Shown: positions 20,804 through 31,685, counted from the first letter of the stretch. The stretch: DNA of 63,934 nt from an uncultured Photobacterium sp. (GCF_947039875.1 NZ_CAMRAN010000023.1:1-63934); one strand, 5' to 3'. The notes: generated by a model not told the origin, from the letters alone. Numbers and translations are program-made.

Positions 20804-21409
20804 ATGGTAGCTGAGTATCAATTTATTCTTGATTACTGGTTTGGTGAGCTAGACGGTGAAGTGACCCGTAATAACAAACATGCACTGTGGTTTTTAGGTG
20901 GCGCTGAGGTTGATGCTGAGATTATCTCTAAGTTTCAACGCTGGGTAAGTCAGGCGGGCAATGGTGAACTTAATCATTGGAGCGATACCGCGCAGGGTCG
21001 GCTTGCCTTAATTATTTTATTAGATCAATTTCCACGTAATATTTACCGCGGATTAAATGCTGCTTTTCGTTATGATTTATTAGCGTTGGCTATTTGTAAG
21101 CGGGGCTTAGCCCTTAATCAAGATGCTGAACTTGCAGCAATTGAACGGGTGTTTTTTTATTTACCATTAGAGCATTCAGAAGATTTAGAAGATCAAGAAG
21201 AGAGTGTGTTTCGATTTGATTTATTGCGTAAAATTGTTCAGCCAGAGAACGCTGCAGTGTTTGATAGCTTTTATGAATATGCGAATAGTCATTTAGATGT
21301 AATTAAAGAGTTTGGACGTTTTCCGCATCGAAATGCAGTGAAAGGGCGGTTATCTACTAAGAAAGAGCTTACATGGTTACATGATGGTGGTTTACGATTT
21401 GGACAATAA
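20804..21409 (+). CDS. DUF924 family protein
   Basis: A 201-residue cytoplasmic helical (TPR-like) protein of the DUF924 family, function unknown. Family signatures are ILDYWFGEL at the N-terminus, ALIILLDQFPRNIYRG near 70, the FFYLPLEHSED motif and EFGRFPHRNAVKGR near the C-terminus. Start ATG 20804 follows a run of six G. Ends at a terminator shared with argS. Confidence 0.9.
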   Translation: MVAEYQFILDYWFGELDGEVTRNNKHALWFLGGAEVDAEIISKFQRWVSQAGNGELNHWSDTAQGRLALIILLDQFPRNIYRGLNAAFRYDLLALAICKRGLALNQDAELAAIERVFFYLPLEHSEDLEDQEESVFRFDLLRKIVQPENAAVFDSFYEYANSHLDVIKEFGRFPHRNAVKGRLSTKKELTWLHDGGLRFGQ

Positions 21410-21443
21410 TTTTTAATATAAGTACTTTAATATAAATACCATT

Positions 21444-21472
21444 AAAAAAGCCTTCACGAATGAAGGCTTTTT
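21444..21472. terminator. Terminator between DUF924 gene and argS
   Basis: AAAAAAGCCTTCA / TGAAGGCTTTTT with a CGAA loop, symmetrical A/T tracts. Confidence 0.88.
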
Positions 21473-21532
21473 GTTATGTCGCTACTACAATAAGTCACTA
21501 GTGCAATAAGTAGCTATCACAATAAAGTGTAA

Positions 21533-23263
21533 TTACATACGCTCTAGTGTTTCGATACCAAGAAGATCCAAGCCTTTCTTGATGGTGTTAGCTGTAAGTA
21601 GTGCTAACTTCAAGCGGCTTTGCTTAACAGCTTCTTCAGCGTTAAGAATTGGACATGCTTCGTAGAAGCTAGAGAACAGACCTGCAAGTTCAAACAGGTA
21701 AGTACACATTAGGTGTGGTTGACCTTCACGAGCTACAGATTGAACGGCTTCTTCAAATTGAAGTAACTTAGATAGTAACACTTGCTCTTTTTCGTCATTG
21801 ATAACGATAGGGCATGTTAGATCTTTAAGTTCAATGTTTGCACGCTTGAAGATAGACGCAACACGAGTGTATGCATACTGCATGTAAGGTGCTGTATTAC
21901 CTTCAAATGCTAGCATGTTGTCCCAATCGAAGATGTAATCTGTGGTACGGTGCTTAGAAAGATCAGAGTACTTAACCGCAGCCATTGCAACTGTTGTAGC
22001 AATTTTTGCTTTTTCTTCAGCACTTAGCTCAGGGTTCTTTTCTTCGATTAGCTTGTTTGCACGCTCTTCTGCTTCATCAAGAAGATCAGCAAGACGTACA
22101 GTACCACCAGCACGAGTCTTAAATGGACGACCGTCTTTACCTAGCATCATACCAAATGCGTGGTGCTCTAAAGAAACTTCTTCAGGCACATAACCTGCTT
22201 TACGTACGATAGACCAAGCCATCATTAGGTGTTGGTGCTGACGTGAGTCGATAAAGTAAAGAACACGGTCTGCATGAAGTTGCTCGTAACGGTATTTAGC
22301 ACAAGCAATATCGGTTGTAGTGTATAGGTAACCACCATCACGCTTTTGAATGATAACGCCCATAGGGTCGCCATCTTTATTCTTGTATTCGTCAAGGAAT
22401 ACAACTGTTGCGCCGTCGCTTTCTACAGCAAGACCTTTTTGTTTAAGATCAGCAACAACAGGTGCAAGCATATCGTTGTACATTGATTCGCCCATTACGT
22501 TTGCATCTGTTAGAGATACACTTAGACGATCGTAGTTACGTTGGTTTTGCTTCAGTGTGATAGCAACAAGTTGACGCCATTTCTCAAGGCAGTATTCATC
22601 ACCGCTTTGCAGACGAACAACGAAGTTACGTGCAGTTACACCAAACTCTTCGTCTTCATCATAAAGTACTTTTGATTCACGGTAGAAGCCTTCAAGATCG
22701 CTGATGTTCATTGAAACATCGCTACCTTCTTTCTCTTTTCGCTCCATATTAGCGATTAGCATACCGAATTGGGTACCCCAGTCACCAAGGTGGTTAGCAC
22801 GAATAACATTGTGACCTAAAAACTCTAGAGTACGTACAACAGCATCACCGATGATAGTTGAACGTAGGTGACCGACGTGCATTTCTTTTGCTACGTTAGG
22901 CGCTGAGTAGTCAACAACAATTGTTTGTGCTTCATCAGTGTTAACGGCTAGACGATCACTTGCTAGCGCTTCTTCACCGCGAGCGGCTAACCATGCTTTA
23001 TCTAGGAAAATGTTAATAAAGCCAGGGCCTGCAATTTCAACTTTTTCAGCAATACCATCTAGTTCTAGGCAGTCGATAACTTTTTGAGCAAATTCACGTG
23101 GGTTCATACCCAGTTTTTTAGCAACGCCCATTACACCGTTTGCTTGGTAATCACCAAACTGTGCTTTTGCTGACTGACGAACTGCTGCTGGGCTACCTGC
23201 TGGTGCGCCTGCGGCTTCTAATGCTTGTGATACTTTATTATTAATAAGTGCTTGAATATTCAC
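21533..23263 (-). CDS. argS: Arginyl-tRNA synthetase
   Basis: Class I synthetase charging tRNA-Arg. I start it at GTG 23263 ([15 protein letters not shown]), which has AAGGA seven bases upstream and gives 576 residues (E. coli 577); the frame stays open to 23353 without a ribosome site. The HIGH motif is HVGHLRST near 132, the N-terminal tRNA D-loop domain contains [18 protein letters not shown], and the anticodon-binding DALR domain ends [11 protein letters not shown] long inverted repeat sits in its leader. Codon use is richer in C-ending codons than neighbours, as in highly expressed genes. Confidence 0.97.
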   Translation of the reverse strand: MNIQALINNKVSQALEAAGAPAGSPAAVRQSAKAQFGDYQANGVMGVAKKLGMNPREFAQKVIDCLELDGIAEKVEIAGPGFINIFLDKAWLAARGEEALASDRLAVNTDEAQTIVVDYSAPNVAKEMHVGHLRSTIIGDAVVRTLEFLGHNVIRANHLGDWGTQFGMLIANMERKEKEGSDVSMNISDLEGFYRESKVLYDEDEEFGVTARNFVVRLQSGDEYCLEKWRQLVAITLKQNQRNYDRLSVSLTDANVMGESMYNDMLAPVVADLKQKGLAVESDGATVVFLDEYKNKDGDPMGVIIQKRDGGYLYTTTDIACAKYRYEQLHADRVLYFIDSRQHQHLMMAWSIVRKAGYVPEEVSLEHHAFGMMLGKDGRPFKTRAGGTVRLADLLDEAEERANKLIEEKNPELSAEEKAKIATTVAMAAVKYSDLSKHRTTDYIFDWDNMLAFEGNTAPYMQYAYTRVASIFKRANIELKDLTCPIVINDEKEQVLLSKLLQFEEAVQSVAREGQPHLMCTYLFELAGLFSSFYEACPILNAEEAVKQSRLKLALLTANTIKKGLDLLGIETLERM

Positions 23264-23675
23264 TCGCTGTTCCTTAAATCGTTTGTAACGCCAATCATAA
23301 ATATGTGGCAAAAACTTCTGCAGATAGCAAGATATGCCGTTAAAAATACTCACGGAGCTAAAGTGTTTTTTGCTGAACTAAAAAGCGACCAAAGCTACGT
23401 GAGTATTTTTTGATGGTAGTGTTAATTTAATATAAACACCAATATCTTGAATAAGCAGCATGCGTTACCCTAATAATACCCACATAGTTAGGTACTTTGG
23501 CAACTGGAAAAAGAGATTGTAGGCAATTTTTTTTAAAGTTTTTAAAATAGACTAAAATAAAGCCAAAATTCAGCCCTGATAAGGGCTCTCTAATGGTATT
23601 TTAGTTCTTGATAATGCGAAAAGTGTGAGTAATTATGCTGTTGTTTATTAAATGTTACGTGGTTGGAGGTGCAAA
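23264..23675. other. argS-yecM divergent intergenic region
   Basis: A 412-bp gap holding divergent promoters. The main visible feature is the inverted repeat at 23342-23410. The rest is AT-rich without a convincing reading frame or RNA gene. Confidence 0.6.
23342..23410 (-). promoter_or_regulatory. Long inverted repeat in the argS leader, possible attenuator
   Basis: Arms 23342-23359 and 23393-23410 are complementary at 17 of 18 positions with a 33-base loop. Read on the minus strand, the 3' arm ends GTGAGTATTTTT, like an intrinsic terminator, 79 bases before the argS GTG. This would fit attenuation of argS, but no leader peptide with Arg codons is evident. Confidence 0.45.
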
Positions 23676-24260
23676 ATGCAAAATCTGAAACAATTAGGAT
23701 TACACCCAGAGCAAATGTTAGCTGATTTACCCGCTTTTATGAACCGCGTTATTTGTTTAGCTGATGAAATCGGTATATCACTCTCATCGTATGCAGCAGA
23801 TCATATTGCATTAAGGGTTAATTCTCAGAATATTGCACTAGAGCTTCATCAGGCGTGGTTAGCGTATGGAACTGAATGGTCAAAGGCTATTATTAATGGA
23901 CGTCCGATTGTGGTGATTGGTTTTGATACTCCACTGCAAGTCGGGGAGTGGACGATTGAAGCGTTAGAGTTACCTTACCCAAGTGATAAAGTCTATCCAC
24001 AACAAGGCTGGGAGCATGTCGAGTTTGTTATTCCCGGAAACGCGATGTCATTGGAACAATTAGAACAGTCGATTAATTCAATATTTCCAGCGTTACATTG
24101 GCAGCTGTTGGCTGACAAGGGAATTAAAGTTAAAGCGAGTTCTCCTGCTGGTGAGCATGAACGCTTACCTAATCCAACCTATGCGTTTAAAAAAGATAAT
24201 ATATGCATAAAATTACATTCACATTCTTTAGCGGCAGTGATTGCGAGCGAAAAAGAGTAG
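23676..24260 (+). CDS. yecM: YecM family protein
   Basis: A 194-residue protein related to E. coli YecM, a VOC-like fold with an isomerase-like metal site and no proven reaction. Recognisable segments are AADHIALRVNS, INGRPIVVIGF, YPQQGWEHVEFVIPG and SSPAGEHERLPNPTYAFKKD. Start ATG 23676 has a strong GGAGGT five bases upstream, better than the ATG 24 bases earlier. yecM also neighbours argS in E. coli. Convergent with purU. Confidence 0.9.
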   Translation: MQNLKQLGLHPEQMLADLPAFMNRVICLADEIGISLSSYAADHIALRVNSQNIALELHQAWLAYGTEWSKAIINGRPIVVIGFDTPLQVGEWTIEALELPYPSDKVYPQQGWEHVEFVIPGNAMSLEQLEQSINSIFPALHWQLLADKGIKVKASSPAGEHERLPNPTYAFKKDNICIKLHSHSLAAVIASEKE

Positions 24261-24289
24261 TCATGTATTTTGTTACGCTAAATTAAGCG

Positions 24290-24323
24290 AAAAAAATGCC
24301 ACGGCTAAATCAAGCTGTGGCAT
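24290..24323 (-). terminator. Terminator of purU
   Basis: Arms 24296-24306 and 24313-24323 (ATGCCACGGCT / AGCTGTGGCAT); on the minus strand the stem runs into six T. Confidence 0.82.
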
Positions 24324-24343
24324 GTATAAATCAGTTATTATTT

Positions 24344-25177
24344 TTAAAGAATCACAGTGCGATTGCCGTGAACAAATACGCGGTCATCGACCACTAAACC
24401 AAGCGCTTTGCTCAATACTGATTTTTCAACATCACGGCCAGATTTTGCCATCTCTTCGGCACTGAACGAATGATCAACTGGAATTACGTTTTGGGTAATG
24501 ATTTGGCCTTCATCAAGATCGTTGGTAACAAAGTGAGCTGTCGCACCAATGATTTTTACACCCCGTTCAAAAGCTTGCTGGTAAGGCTTTGCACCGATAA
24601 ATGCGGGTAGAAAGCTGTGATGAATATTAATAATCTTATGCGGAAATTGTGCGACAAAATTAGGCGTGAGAATACGCATGTATTTTGCTAGTACGACATA
24701 GTTAGGTGAATACTGTTGTACTGCTGCAAGTAATTTTGTTTCATGCTGCTCGCGTGTAAGCCCTTCATGGCAAACATGGTGAAATGGCACATCAAATTTT
24801 TCGGTTAAATTTTGTAGTTTATCGTAGTTACCTACTACTGCTGCAATATCTATATCTAGCGACCCATCAAAGGTTTTAACCAAAATATCGCCTAAACAAT
24901 GGGCTTCTTTGGTCACCATGATAACGACTTTCTTACGCTCAGAGCTAATTAATCGACGCTTACTCCCCACAGGTAATGCGCGGTCTAGATCAGCCAGTAA
25001 CGTCTCATCATTAAAATAGCCTTCTAACTCTGTTCGCATGAAAAAATGGTTTTTAGCGTTATCAACGTACTCTTTATTATTAATAATGTTGAGCTGATGT
25101 TTATGACATATATTGGTGATTTTGGAGATAAGCCCCATATTATCAGGGCATTCCGTTAATAATGTTTTCTTTTCCAT
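24344..25177 (-). CDS. purU: Formyltetrahydrofolate deformylase
   Basis: Hydrolyses 10-formyl-THF to THF and formate, balancing one-carbon pools and feeding PurT. I start it at ATG 25177 (MEKKTLLTECPDN), with AGGAA six bases upstream, giving 277 residues; the frame is open to 25231. N-terminal ACT domain (to about 85), then the formyltransferase-like domain with the catalytic pattern INIHHSFLPAFIGAKPYQQAFERGVKIIGATAHFV split as INIHHSFLPAF and GATAHFV, and D in DLDEGQII. Divergent from yoaA. Confidence 0.96.
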   Translation of the reverse strand: MEKKTLLTECPDNMGLISKITNICHKHQLNIINNKEYVDNAKNHFFMRTELEGYFNDETLLADLDRALPVGSKRRLISSERKKVVIMVTKEAHCLGDILVKTFDGSLDIDIAAVVGNYDKLQNLTEKFDVPFHHVCHEGLTREQHETKLLAAVQQYSPNYVVLAKYMRILTPNFVAQFPHKIINIHHSFLPAFIGAKPYQQAFERGVKIIGATAHFVTNDLDEGQIITQNVIPVDHSFSAEEMAKSGRDVEKSVLSKALGLVVDDRVFVHGNRTVIL

Positions 25178-25382
25178 GTCTATTCCTGATGACGGCAACG
25201 CTATGCTCCGTCTAAAATCATAATTTATCACTATGACGCTTATACTGTGTTGGGGTCAAATAGTTTCTTATGGGCACTGTTTTAGTATCGAGAAATAGCA
25301 TCTTACACCGCTGGTCGTCGCGTAATAAAATAGGCATAATAGAACAATTGATACTGTATAAATAACCAATAGTGCGAAGTGA

Positions 25383-27341
25383 ATGATAGCTAAGTTTTTT
25401 GCCGCTGGTGGTGCGTTAGATAAAGCCATTCCCGGATTTCAAGCTCGACAATCTCAAATTGATATGGCAAAAGCGGTAGCTGATGCGATTAAACAACAAT
25501 CACAATTAGTGGTTGAGGCCGGGACGGGAACAGGTAAAACATTTGCCTATTTGGTGCCAGCATTAGTCAGTAGTAAAAAAGCCATCATCAGTACGGGGTC
25601 AAAAAACCTTCAAGAGCAATTATTTCACCGTGACTTACCCTTAATGGCAACTGCACTTGGATTTACAGGAAAAGTGGCTTTATTGAAAGGGCGTTCAAAC
25701 TATTTATGTGTAGATCGCCTCAGCCGCCAGATCACGGAAAGCCATGGTGAACATTCCGATCCGGTAATGCTGAGTTTATTGATTAAAACCCGCCAGTGGT
25801 CATCAGCCTCTAAAACAGGGGATCTGGGGGAATGTGAAGAAATCGCTGAAGATAGCCCTGTGATCCCGATGATCACCTCGACCAACGATAATTGCCTTGG
25901 CAGAGAATGTCCGTCTTATGATGATTGCTTTGTAGTGAAAGCGCGTCGTAAAGCGATGGAAGCTGATATCGTGGTCGTTAACCATCATCTCTTCTTAGCG
26001 GATCTTGCCATTAAAGAAACCGGTTTTGGAGAGCTAATTCCTGAAGCTGAAGTATTTATTTTTGATGAAGCCCATCAGATCCCTGATATTGCGAGTCAAT
26101 ATTTTGGTCAAAATCTATCGAGCCGACAGTTAATTGAATTAGCAAAAGATATTGAAATTGGCTATCGCACTGAAGCGAAAGATATGCGCCAATTGCAAAA
26201 GGCAGCGGCTCGTTTACAACAAGCGGCGTTTGAAATGCGGATTATTTTGGGCGATCCCGGTTTTCGTGGTAATTGGCGTGAAGCTTCAAAAACTCCTGCG
26301 GTACAACGTGAATTAGTACGTCTTAATGATGCCCTTGATTTAATCTATGATGTGCTTAAATTAGCCTTAGGGCGTAGTCAATTATTAGATTCGGCCTTTG
26401 AACGAGCGACTTTATTAAAAGCTCGCTTAAAACGAGTAATGGATACCGGCATTATGGGGTATTCGTATTGGTATGAGTGTACGCCACGACAATTTAGTTT
26501 AAATATTACGCCGTTATCTGTGGCTGATAAGTTCAGTGAGCGTATGACTGAACAGAAAGGGGCGTGGATTTTTACTTCAGCAACCTTAGCTGTTGATGAT
26601 GATTTTAGCCATTTTAGTCACCGCTTAGGGCTGCAACCGAAACAACAATTTTCATTAGAGAGCCCCTTTGATTATGCAACTCAAGCTTTGTTATGTGTGC
26701 CGCGGCATCTACCTGAACCTAATAGTTATGGATTAGCAGATAAGTTAGTTGAGATGTTAACTCCGGTCATTGAAGCTAATGATGGACGTTGTTTCTTCTT
26801 GTGTACCTCGCATCAAATGGTACGAGATCTTGCCGAAGGCTTTCGTGCTCGACTAGATTTACCCGTACTAGCACAAGGTGAAACCAGTAAACAAAAGCTG
26901 TTAGCGGAATACCTTGAACGAGGTAATGCATTATTAGTTGCGACGGGGGCGTTTTGGGAAGGCATTGATGTTAGAGGCCAAGCCCTTAGCTGTGTTATCA
27001 TAGACAAATTACCGTTTACAGCACCCGATGATCCATTATTAAAAGCACGTATTGAAGATTGTCGCCTTCGTGGAGGAGATCCCTTTGCTGAGGTACAAGT
27101 ACCTGATGCTGTGATCACCTTAAAGCAAGGTGTCGGCCGTTTAATTCGTGATACTCAAGATAAAGGGGTATTAGTGATTTGCGATAATCGTTTAGTCACT
27201 CGTGCTTATGGCGCTGTATTTTTGAGAAGTTTACCGCCAATTCCACGCACGCGAAGTGTCGAAGGGGTTAGCGAATTTTTGTCGAGTTTAACGGATATGA
27301 ATCTATCTGTTACTGACGAGACCCAACATTCAGAGGCTTGA
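25383..27341 (+). CDS. yoaA: DinG/XPD-family helicase YoaA
   Basis: A 652-residue Fe-S superfamily 2 helicase. Walker A VEAGTGTGKT near 45-54, Walker B FDEAHQIPD, and cysteines for the Fe-S cluster in SNYLCVDRL and DNCLGRECPSYDDC. Motif VI is KQGVGRLIRD. In E. coli YoaA binds the polymerase subunit HolC and helps rescue damaged forks. Start ATG 25383 follows GCGAAGTG. Its stop abuts the tsaB start with no gap, as in E. coli where yoaA-tsaB are also linked. Confidence 0.93.
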   Translation: MIAKFFAAGGALDKAIPGFQARQSQIDMAKAVADAIKQQSQLVVEAGTGTGKTFAYLVPALVSSKKAIISTGSKNLQEQLFHRDLPLMATALGFTGKVALLKGRSNYLCVDRLSRQITESHGEHSDPVMLSLLIKTRQWSSASKTGDLGECEEIAEDSPVIPMITSTNDNCLGRECPSYDDCFVVKARRKAMEADIVVVNHHLFLADLAIKETGFGELIPEAEVFIFDEAHQIPDIASQYFGQNLSSRQLIELAKDIEIGYRTEAKDMRQLQKAAARLQQAAFEMRIILGDPGFRGNWREASKTPAVQRELVRLNDALDLIYDVLKLALGRSQLLDSAFERATLLKARLKRVMDTGIMGYSYWYECTPRQFSLNITPLSVADKFSERMTEQKGAWIFTSATLAVDDDFSHFSHRLGLQPKQQFSLESPFDYATQALLCVPRHLPEPNSYGLADKLVEMLTPVIEANDGRCFFLCTSHQMVRDLAEGFRARLDLPVLAQGETSKQKLLAEYLERGNALLVATGAFWEGIDVRGQALSCVIIDKLPFTAPDDPLLKARIEDCRLRGGDPFAEVQVPDAVITLKQGVGRLIRDTQDKGVLVICDNRLVTRAYGAVFLRSLPPIPRTRSVEGVSEFLSSLTDMNLSVTDETQHSEA

Positions 27342-28043
27342 ATGAGCACCAAAATTCTGGCAGTAGATACTGCAACTGAAAACTGTTCTGTCGCGCTAAT
27401 GATCGACGATGACGTTATTTCTCGCTGTGAATATGCTCCTCGTGAGCACACGACGAAAATTTTACCTATGATTGATGCAGTCCTTGCTGACGCTGGCGTA
27501 AAGCTAAAGCAGCTTGATGCATTAGCATATGGATGTGGTCCTGGTAGCTTTACCGGTGTTCGTATTGGTATCGGTATTGCACAAGGGTTAGCCTTTGGTG
27601 CTAACTTACCTATGATAGGGGTATCTACTTTAGCGGCTATGGCGCAAGGTACGTTTCGTTTGCATCAAGCTGATCATGTATTGACGGCGATTGATGCGCG
27701 CATGGGGGAGCTTTACTGGGGGCAATACCAGCGTAAAGCTGATGGCGATTGGCTATTATTGGGCAATGAGCAAGTAATTGCACCTGATGTTTTATTAGCG
27801 AACGTACAAGCTGATACCAATGCATGGTTAACAGCGGGTACAGGCTGGGAAGCGTACCCTGAACTATTAAATCAATTACCATTGCAAGCGCAATTAGGTA
27901 GTGTGCTTTATCCTGATTCACAAGATATGGTGCATTTAGCTAAATACGCTTTTGCTCGCGGTGAAATCGTTGTAGCAGAGGCTGCAAGTCCAGTTTATTT
28001 ACGTGATACTGTGACATGGAAGAAATTGCCTGGCCGTGAGTAG
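27342..28043 (+). CDS. tsaB: tRNA t6A biosynthesis protein TsaB
   Basis: A 233-residue ASKHA-fold protein that partners TsaD and TsaE in making threonylcarbamoyl-A37 of tRNAs. N-terminal [15 protein letters not shown], the activation region [13 protein letters not shown] and the conserved [16 protein letters not shown] are typical. It lacks the metal ligands of TsaD and acts as scaffold. Immediately downstream of yoaA and followed by a strong terminator. Confidence 0.95.
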   Translation: MSTKILAVDTATENCSVALMIDDDVISRCEYAPREHTTKILPMIDAVLADAGVKLKQLDALAYGCGPGSFTGVRIGIGIAQGLAFGANLPMIGVSTLAAMAQGTFRLHQADHVLTAIDARMGELYWGQYQRKADGDWLLLGNEQVIAPDVLLANVQADTNAWLTAGTGWEAYPELLNQLPLQAQLGSVLYPDSQDMVHLAKYAFARGEIVVAEAASPVYLRDTVTWKKLPGRE

Positions 28044-28093
28044 TATTAATCGGCATCTGCATTGTCTGTAATGACTGATGTCATCGTGTAAAT

Positions 28094-28137
28094 AAAAGGC
28101 GAAGAGTGATAGTTTTACTGATCACTCTTCGTCTTTT
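28094..28137 (+). terminator. Terminator after tsaB
   Basis: Arms 28094-28110 and 28121-28137 form a 17-bp stem (core GCGAAGAGTGAT / ATCACTCTTCGT) with A and T runs. Confidence 0.82.
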
Positions 28138-28393
28138 ATATACCATTATTCTATCAAGCATAACTTTCTTTTCTACTATGGCATCTACAATTCTATATAC
28201 CGAATAGCAATTATTTGTGTTTCTATACCATTGTCAGTGCTAGCTATTGCCGCATTCGTTTTCTCTTTCGTTATTTTAATGCTTGTATTATTGATGACAT
28301 AAGATCACGTACTATCCCTGTTAGAGGTAGGAATTAAGTAGTGAGATATGTTATTTTTTGTCGAGTTATTAAACAAATGTGTGGAGGTTTTAG
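28138..28393 (+). other. Upstream region of the slp-type gene
   Basis: With the terminator, this makes a 350-bp gap between tsaB and the lipoprotein gene. I see no reading frame or RNA gene here; GTGGAGG just before 28394 is the ribosome site of the next gene. Confidence 0.5.
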
Positions 28394-28954
28394 ATGTTTG
28401 GTAAGCTATTTCTTGGGGGAATATTAGTGTTTATGGTAGGCTGCGCGAACCTGCCAGCAACATTAATAACGAAATCGAAAGATCCTATTACTGATTTAAT
28501 GGTTATTCTTCAACACCCTCAGGCGAGTCAAGGTAAAGATGTTCGTCTTGGTGGTGTTATTGCTTCGATTCGTAATGAGCAGCAGCAAACACGTATTGAA
28601 ATAGTTGCGATGCCATTAACAACTGATGGTCGCCCAATACTGCATACACAACCTCAAGGACGTTTTATTGCCTATGTTGATGGTTTTTTAGAGCCAATTG
28701 AATATGCAAAAGGTCGTCTATTAACTATTGCGGGACAATTTTCTGGCGATGAGCTGGGAAAGATAGGGCAACACCCATATATCTTTCCTGTGGTGCAAGT
28801 ATCGGGGAAGCAATTATGGAAAGTACAGCAGCAGGTACTACTAAATGGAAGGCGTCAACCTTGTCACTCACGTAATTGTAGACGATGGGATAATGGTTTA
28901 AGGATGTCTAATTTTGGAATTAACGGCCGAATTGTTGAGCGGGTAGTGCTATAA
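28394..28954 (+). CDS. Slp/YeaY-family outer membrane lipoprotein
   Basis: A 186-residue lipoprotein. The signal peptide MFGKLFLGGILVFMVGC has the lipobox VGC with Cys17 as the lipidated residue; residue +2 is Ala, favouring outer-membrane sorting. The body has VRLGGVIASIRNEQQQTRIEI and GRFIAYVDGFLEP, as in the Slp family (starvation-inducible lipoprotein, E. coli YeaY next to tsaB and fadD). Role unknown. Start has GGAGG upstream. Five bases separate it from the hydrolase gene. Confidence 0.88.
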   Translation: MFGKLFLGGILVFMVGCANLPATLITKSKDPITDLMVILQHPQASQGKDVRLGGVIASIRNEQQQTRIEIVAMPLTTDGRPILHTQPQGRFIAYVDGFLEPIEYAKGRLLTIAGQFSGDELGKIGQHPYIFPVVQVSGKQLWKVQQQVLLNGRRQPCHSRNCRRWDNGLRMSNFGINGRIVERVVL

Positions 28955-28959
28955 CCGTC

Positions 28960-29838
28960 ATGAAAGAGATAACGCTAACGTTAGCAGAATATAACCTTGC
29001 TGCTTATAGCAGTATTGATATAACTTCGGCAATGAGCACCTCAAGACCTTTATTAGTGTTATTACATGGTTGGCAAGATAATGCCGCTACATTTGCATCA
29101 CTGTGGTCGTTATTAATAGCTGATTATGACGTTATTGCATTTGATTGGCCTGGACATGGTAAATCCGATTATAAAAGTGCCGATAATTATTACTATTTTA
29201 TTGATTATATTGATGATTTACATCAAGTGATTACGCAAATTAAACCTGAAAAAGTACATATTATCGGTCATTCTCTCGGGGCTATCATTGCGGGATGTTA
29301 TGCCGCGATATTTCCTGAATATGTCGATAGGCTTGTATTAATTGAAGGATTGTCACCGTTAACTGAACCTCCGCATATGGCAGCAGAGCGGTTACGAATG
29401 GGCATAATCAGTCGACAGCGTTATCGTCGACAACAACAACGTTTACAGCAGCGTTCAATGGCGACATTTGAAGAAGCTGTGACGCTTCGTGCGAACGTAA
29501 ATCGATTGCCTGCCTCGTTACTTGATAGCGTCGTCAAGAGAGCGACAATTGAACGTGATGGACGCTGGTATTGGCGTCATGACCCTCGTCTTCGTTGTGA
29601 TTCTTTATACCGAATGGCACAACAACATGCACAGGCTTTGTTAAGTAGTATTCAAGCACCTGTATTATCGATTATCGGTGAGGACGGCTACGCGACATTA
29701 CGCCAATGTGATGCTAATGGATGGGGTATTAACGATTTTACACAAGTGATGGTGTTTGGGGGACATCACTGTCATTTACAAAGTTCGAATGATGTTTATC
29801 GTCATATTCGAGCCTTTCTCCCCACTCAGTTAGATTAA
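28960..29838 (+). CDS. Alpha/beta hydrolase
   Basis: A 292-residue alpha/beta-hydrolase fold protein of unknown substrate. Oxyanion region LLHGWQDNAATF, nucleophile elbow GHSLGA (Ser near 110), acid region GEDGYATL and the catalytic His in VFGGHHCHLQS. No signal peptide. It follows the slp-type gene by five bases, so the two are probably co-transcribed. It lies just before fadD, as is usual in vibrios, but this does not define the substrate. Confidence 0.88.
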   Translation: MKEITLTLAEYNLAAYSSIDITSAMSTSRPLLVLLHGWQDNAATFASLWSLLIADYDVIAFDWPGHGKSDYKSADNYYYFIDYIDDLHQVITQIKPEKVHIIGHSLGAIIAGCYAAIFPEYVDRLVLIEGLSPLTEPPHMAAERLRMGIISRQRYRRQQQRLQQRSMATFEEAVTLRANVNRLPASLLDSVVKRATIERDGRWYWRHDPRLRCDSLYRMAQQHAQALLSSIQAPVLSIIGEDGYATLRQCDANGWGINDFTQVMVFGGHHCHLQSSNDVYRHIRAFLPTQLD

Positions 29839-29993
29839 TTATTGGTTTATCTTTGGCATCAACAGTTATGGCCATTGTTCAATTTTTAATCCAAAATTAA
29901 ATATGCGGTAGTGTTGTTGTAATTATTTATAGCATTACCGTTTTGTGAAATTGATAGGCGCGCACCGCAGTCTAATTATAAAGGAGAGTGCAC

Positions 29994-31685
29994 GTGGATA
30001 AGGTTTGGCTTAGCCGCTATCCGGAAGATGTACCGGCAGAAATTAACCCAGATGAATATTCATCTTTGGTCGACATGTTTGAACAATCCGTACGTAAATA
30101 CGCAGATCAAACGGCATTTATCAACATGGGGCAGGTCATGACCTTCCGTAAGTTGGAAGAGCGTAGCCGTGCATTTGCTGCATACTTACAAAATGAGCTT
30201 AAACTGCAAAAAGGTGATCGTGTTGCTGTCATGATGCCAAACTTATTGCAATATCCAATTGCATTGTTTGGTATTTTGCGTGCAGGTTGCGTTGTAGTAA
30301 ATGTTAATCCACTTTATACGCCGCGAGAATTAGAGCACCAACTTAATGATTCTGGTGCAAAAGCGATTGTTATCGTGTCTAACTTCGCACATACGCTAGA
30401 AGCCGTGGCTAAAAAAACCTGTGTTAAGCATGTTATTTTAACCAGCCTTGGTGATCAATTATCTCGTCCAAAGGGAACATTAGTTAACTTCGTGGTGAAA
30501 TACATTAAAAAAATGGTACCGTCATACCATTTGCCCCATGCAACCTCGATGCGTATTGCGTTGCGAAAAGGGCGTAGAATGCAATATGTTAAGCCATTTA
30601 TTACTGGCGATGACATGGCGTTTTTGCAATACACGGGTGGTACAACAGGCGTTGCTAAAGGTGCGATTCTGACTCACCATAATATGGTGTCTAACGTTAT
30701 GCAGGCGAAAGGGGCTTATGGTCCTGTGCTAACGGAAGGGCGTGAGTTAATTGTGACCGCACTGCCGCTGTATCATGTGTTCGCACTAACCGTTAACTGT
30801 CTATTATTGTTGGAAATGGGGGGGCAAAATCTATTGATTACTAACCCGCGCGATATTCCAACATTTATTAAAGAATTACAACGCTATCCATTTTCAGCTA
30901 TTACGGGTGTAAATACATTATTTAATGCGTTAGTAAATAATAAAGACTTCCATAAATTAGATTTTAGTAATTTACACCTTTCTGTTGGTGGTGGCATGGC
31001 TGTTCAACGTGCGGTTGCTGAAAAGTGGCAAAATATTACAGGTAACTATTTACTTGAAGGTTATGGCTTAACTGAGTGTTCTCCACTCGTTGCGGCTTAC
31101 CCATATAATCTAACTTACTATAATGGATCTATTGGCTTACCTGTGCCATCAACTGAAGTGCGTATGGTTGATGATGAAGGCAAAGTAGTTGGTATTGATC
31201 AAGTGGGTGAATTACAAGTACGTGGTCCTCAGGTTATGAAAGGCTACTGGCAACACCCTGAAGCGACCAAAGAAGTGTTAACCGATGATGGTTGGCTTTC
31301 AACGGGTGATATCGTCAAATTTGATGATGAAGGCTTCTTGCATATTGTTGATCGTAAAAAAGACATGATTCTTGTGTCTGGGTTTAACGTTTATCCAAAT
31401 GAAATTGAAGATGTAGTAGCATTGCACGATAAAGTGTTAGAAGTTGCTGCGATTGGTCAAGCACATGATGTGTCAGGCGAAGTGGTTAAACTTTGTGTGG
31501 TTAAGCGTGATGATAGTTTAACGCGTGAAGAATTAATTACCCATTGTCGGCAGCATTTAACAGGCTATAAAATTCCTAAAATTGTTGAATTTATGGATGA
31601 ATTACCAAAGACTAACGTAGGTAAAATTTTACGTCGTGTCTTACGTGAAGAGTCAGATAAAAAAGCGCAGCAAACCACTAAGTAG
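29994..31685 (+). CDS. fadD: Long-chain fatty acid-CoA ligase
   Basis: Activates exogenous long-chain fatty acids to acyl-CoA for beta-oxidation, peripheral at the inner membrane. I start it at GTG 29994 ([14 protein letters not shown]), with AAGGAGA six bases upstream, giving 563 residues; a GTG two codons earlier is too close to the ribosome site. AMP-binding motif [12 protein letters not shown] near 213-224, LLEGYGLTE and the FACS motif region [10 protein letters not shown] with VDRKKDMI. Catalytic lysine in NVGKILRR near the end. Preceded by slp and hydrolase genes and followed by rnd as in E. coli. Confidence 0.97.
   Translation: MDKVWLSRYPEDVPAEINPDEYSSLVDMFEQSVRKYADQTAFINMGQVMTFRKLEERSRAFAAYLQNELKLQKGDRVAVMMPNLLQYPIALFGILRAGCVVVNVNPLYTPRELEHQLNDSGAKAIVIVSNFAHTLEAVAKKTCVKHVILTSLGDQLSRPKGTLVNFVVKYIKKMVPSYHLPHATSMRIALRKGRRMQYVKPFITGDDMAFLQYTGGTTGVAKGAILTHHNMVSNVMQAKGAYGPVLTEGRELIVTALPLYHVFALTVNCLLLLEMGGQNLLITNPRDIPTFIKELQRYPFSAITGVNTLFNALVNNKDFHKLDFSNLHLSVGGGMAVQRAVAEKWQNITGNYLLEGYGLTECSPLVAAYPYNLTYYNGSIGLPVPSTEVRMVDDEGKVVGIDQVGELQVRGPQVMKGYWQHPEATKEVLTDDGWLSTGDIVKFDDEGFLHIVDRKKDMILVSGFNVYPNEIEDVVALHDKVLEVAAIGQAHDVSGEVVKLCVVKRDDSLTREELITHCRQHLTGYKIPKIVEFMDELPKTNVGKILRRVLREESDKKAQQTTK

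Noticed and set aside
28138..28393. Possible decayed gene between tsaB and the slp-type gene
   Set aside because: No frame or motif could be followed; the sequence looks like ordinary AT-rich spacer.
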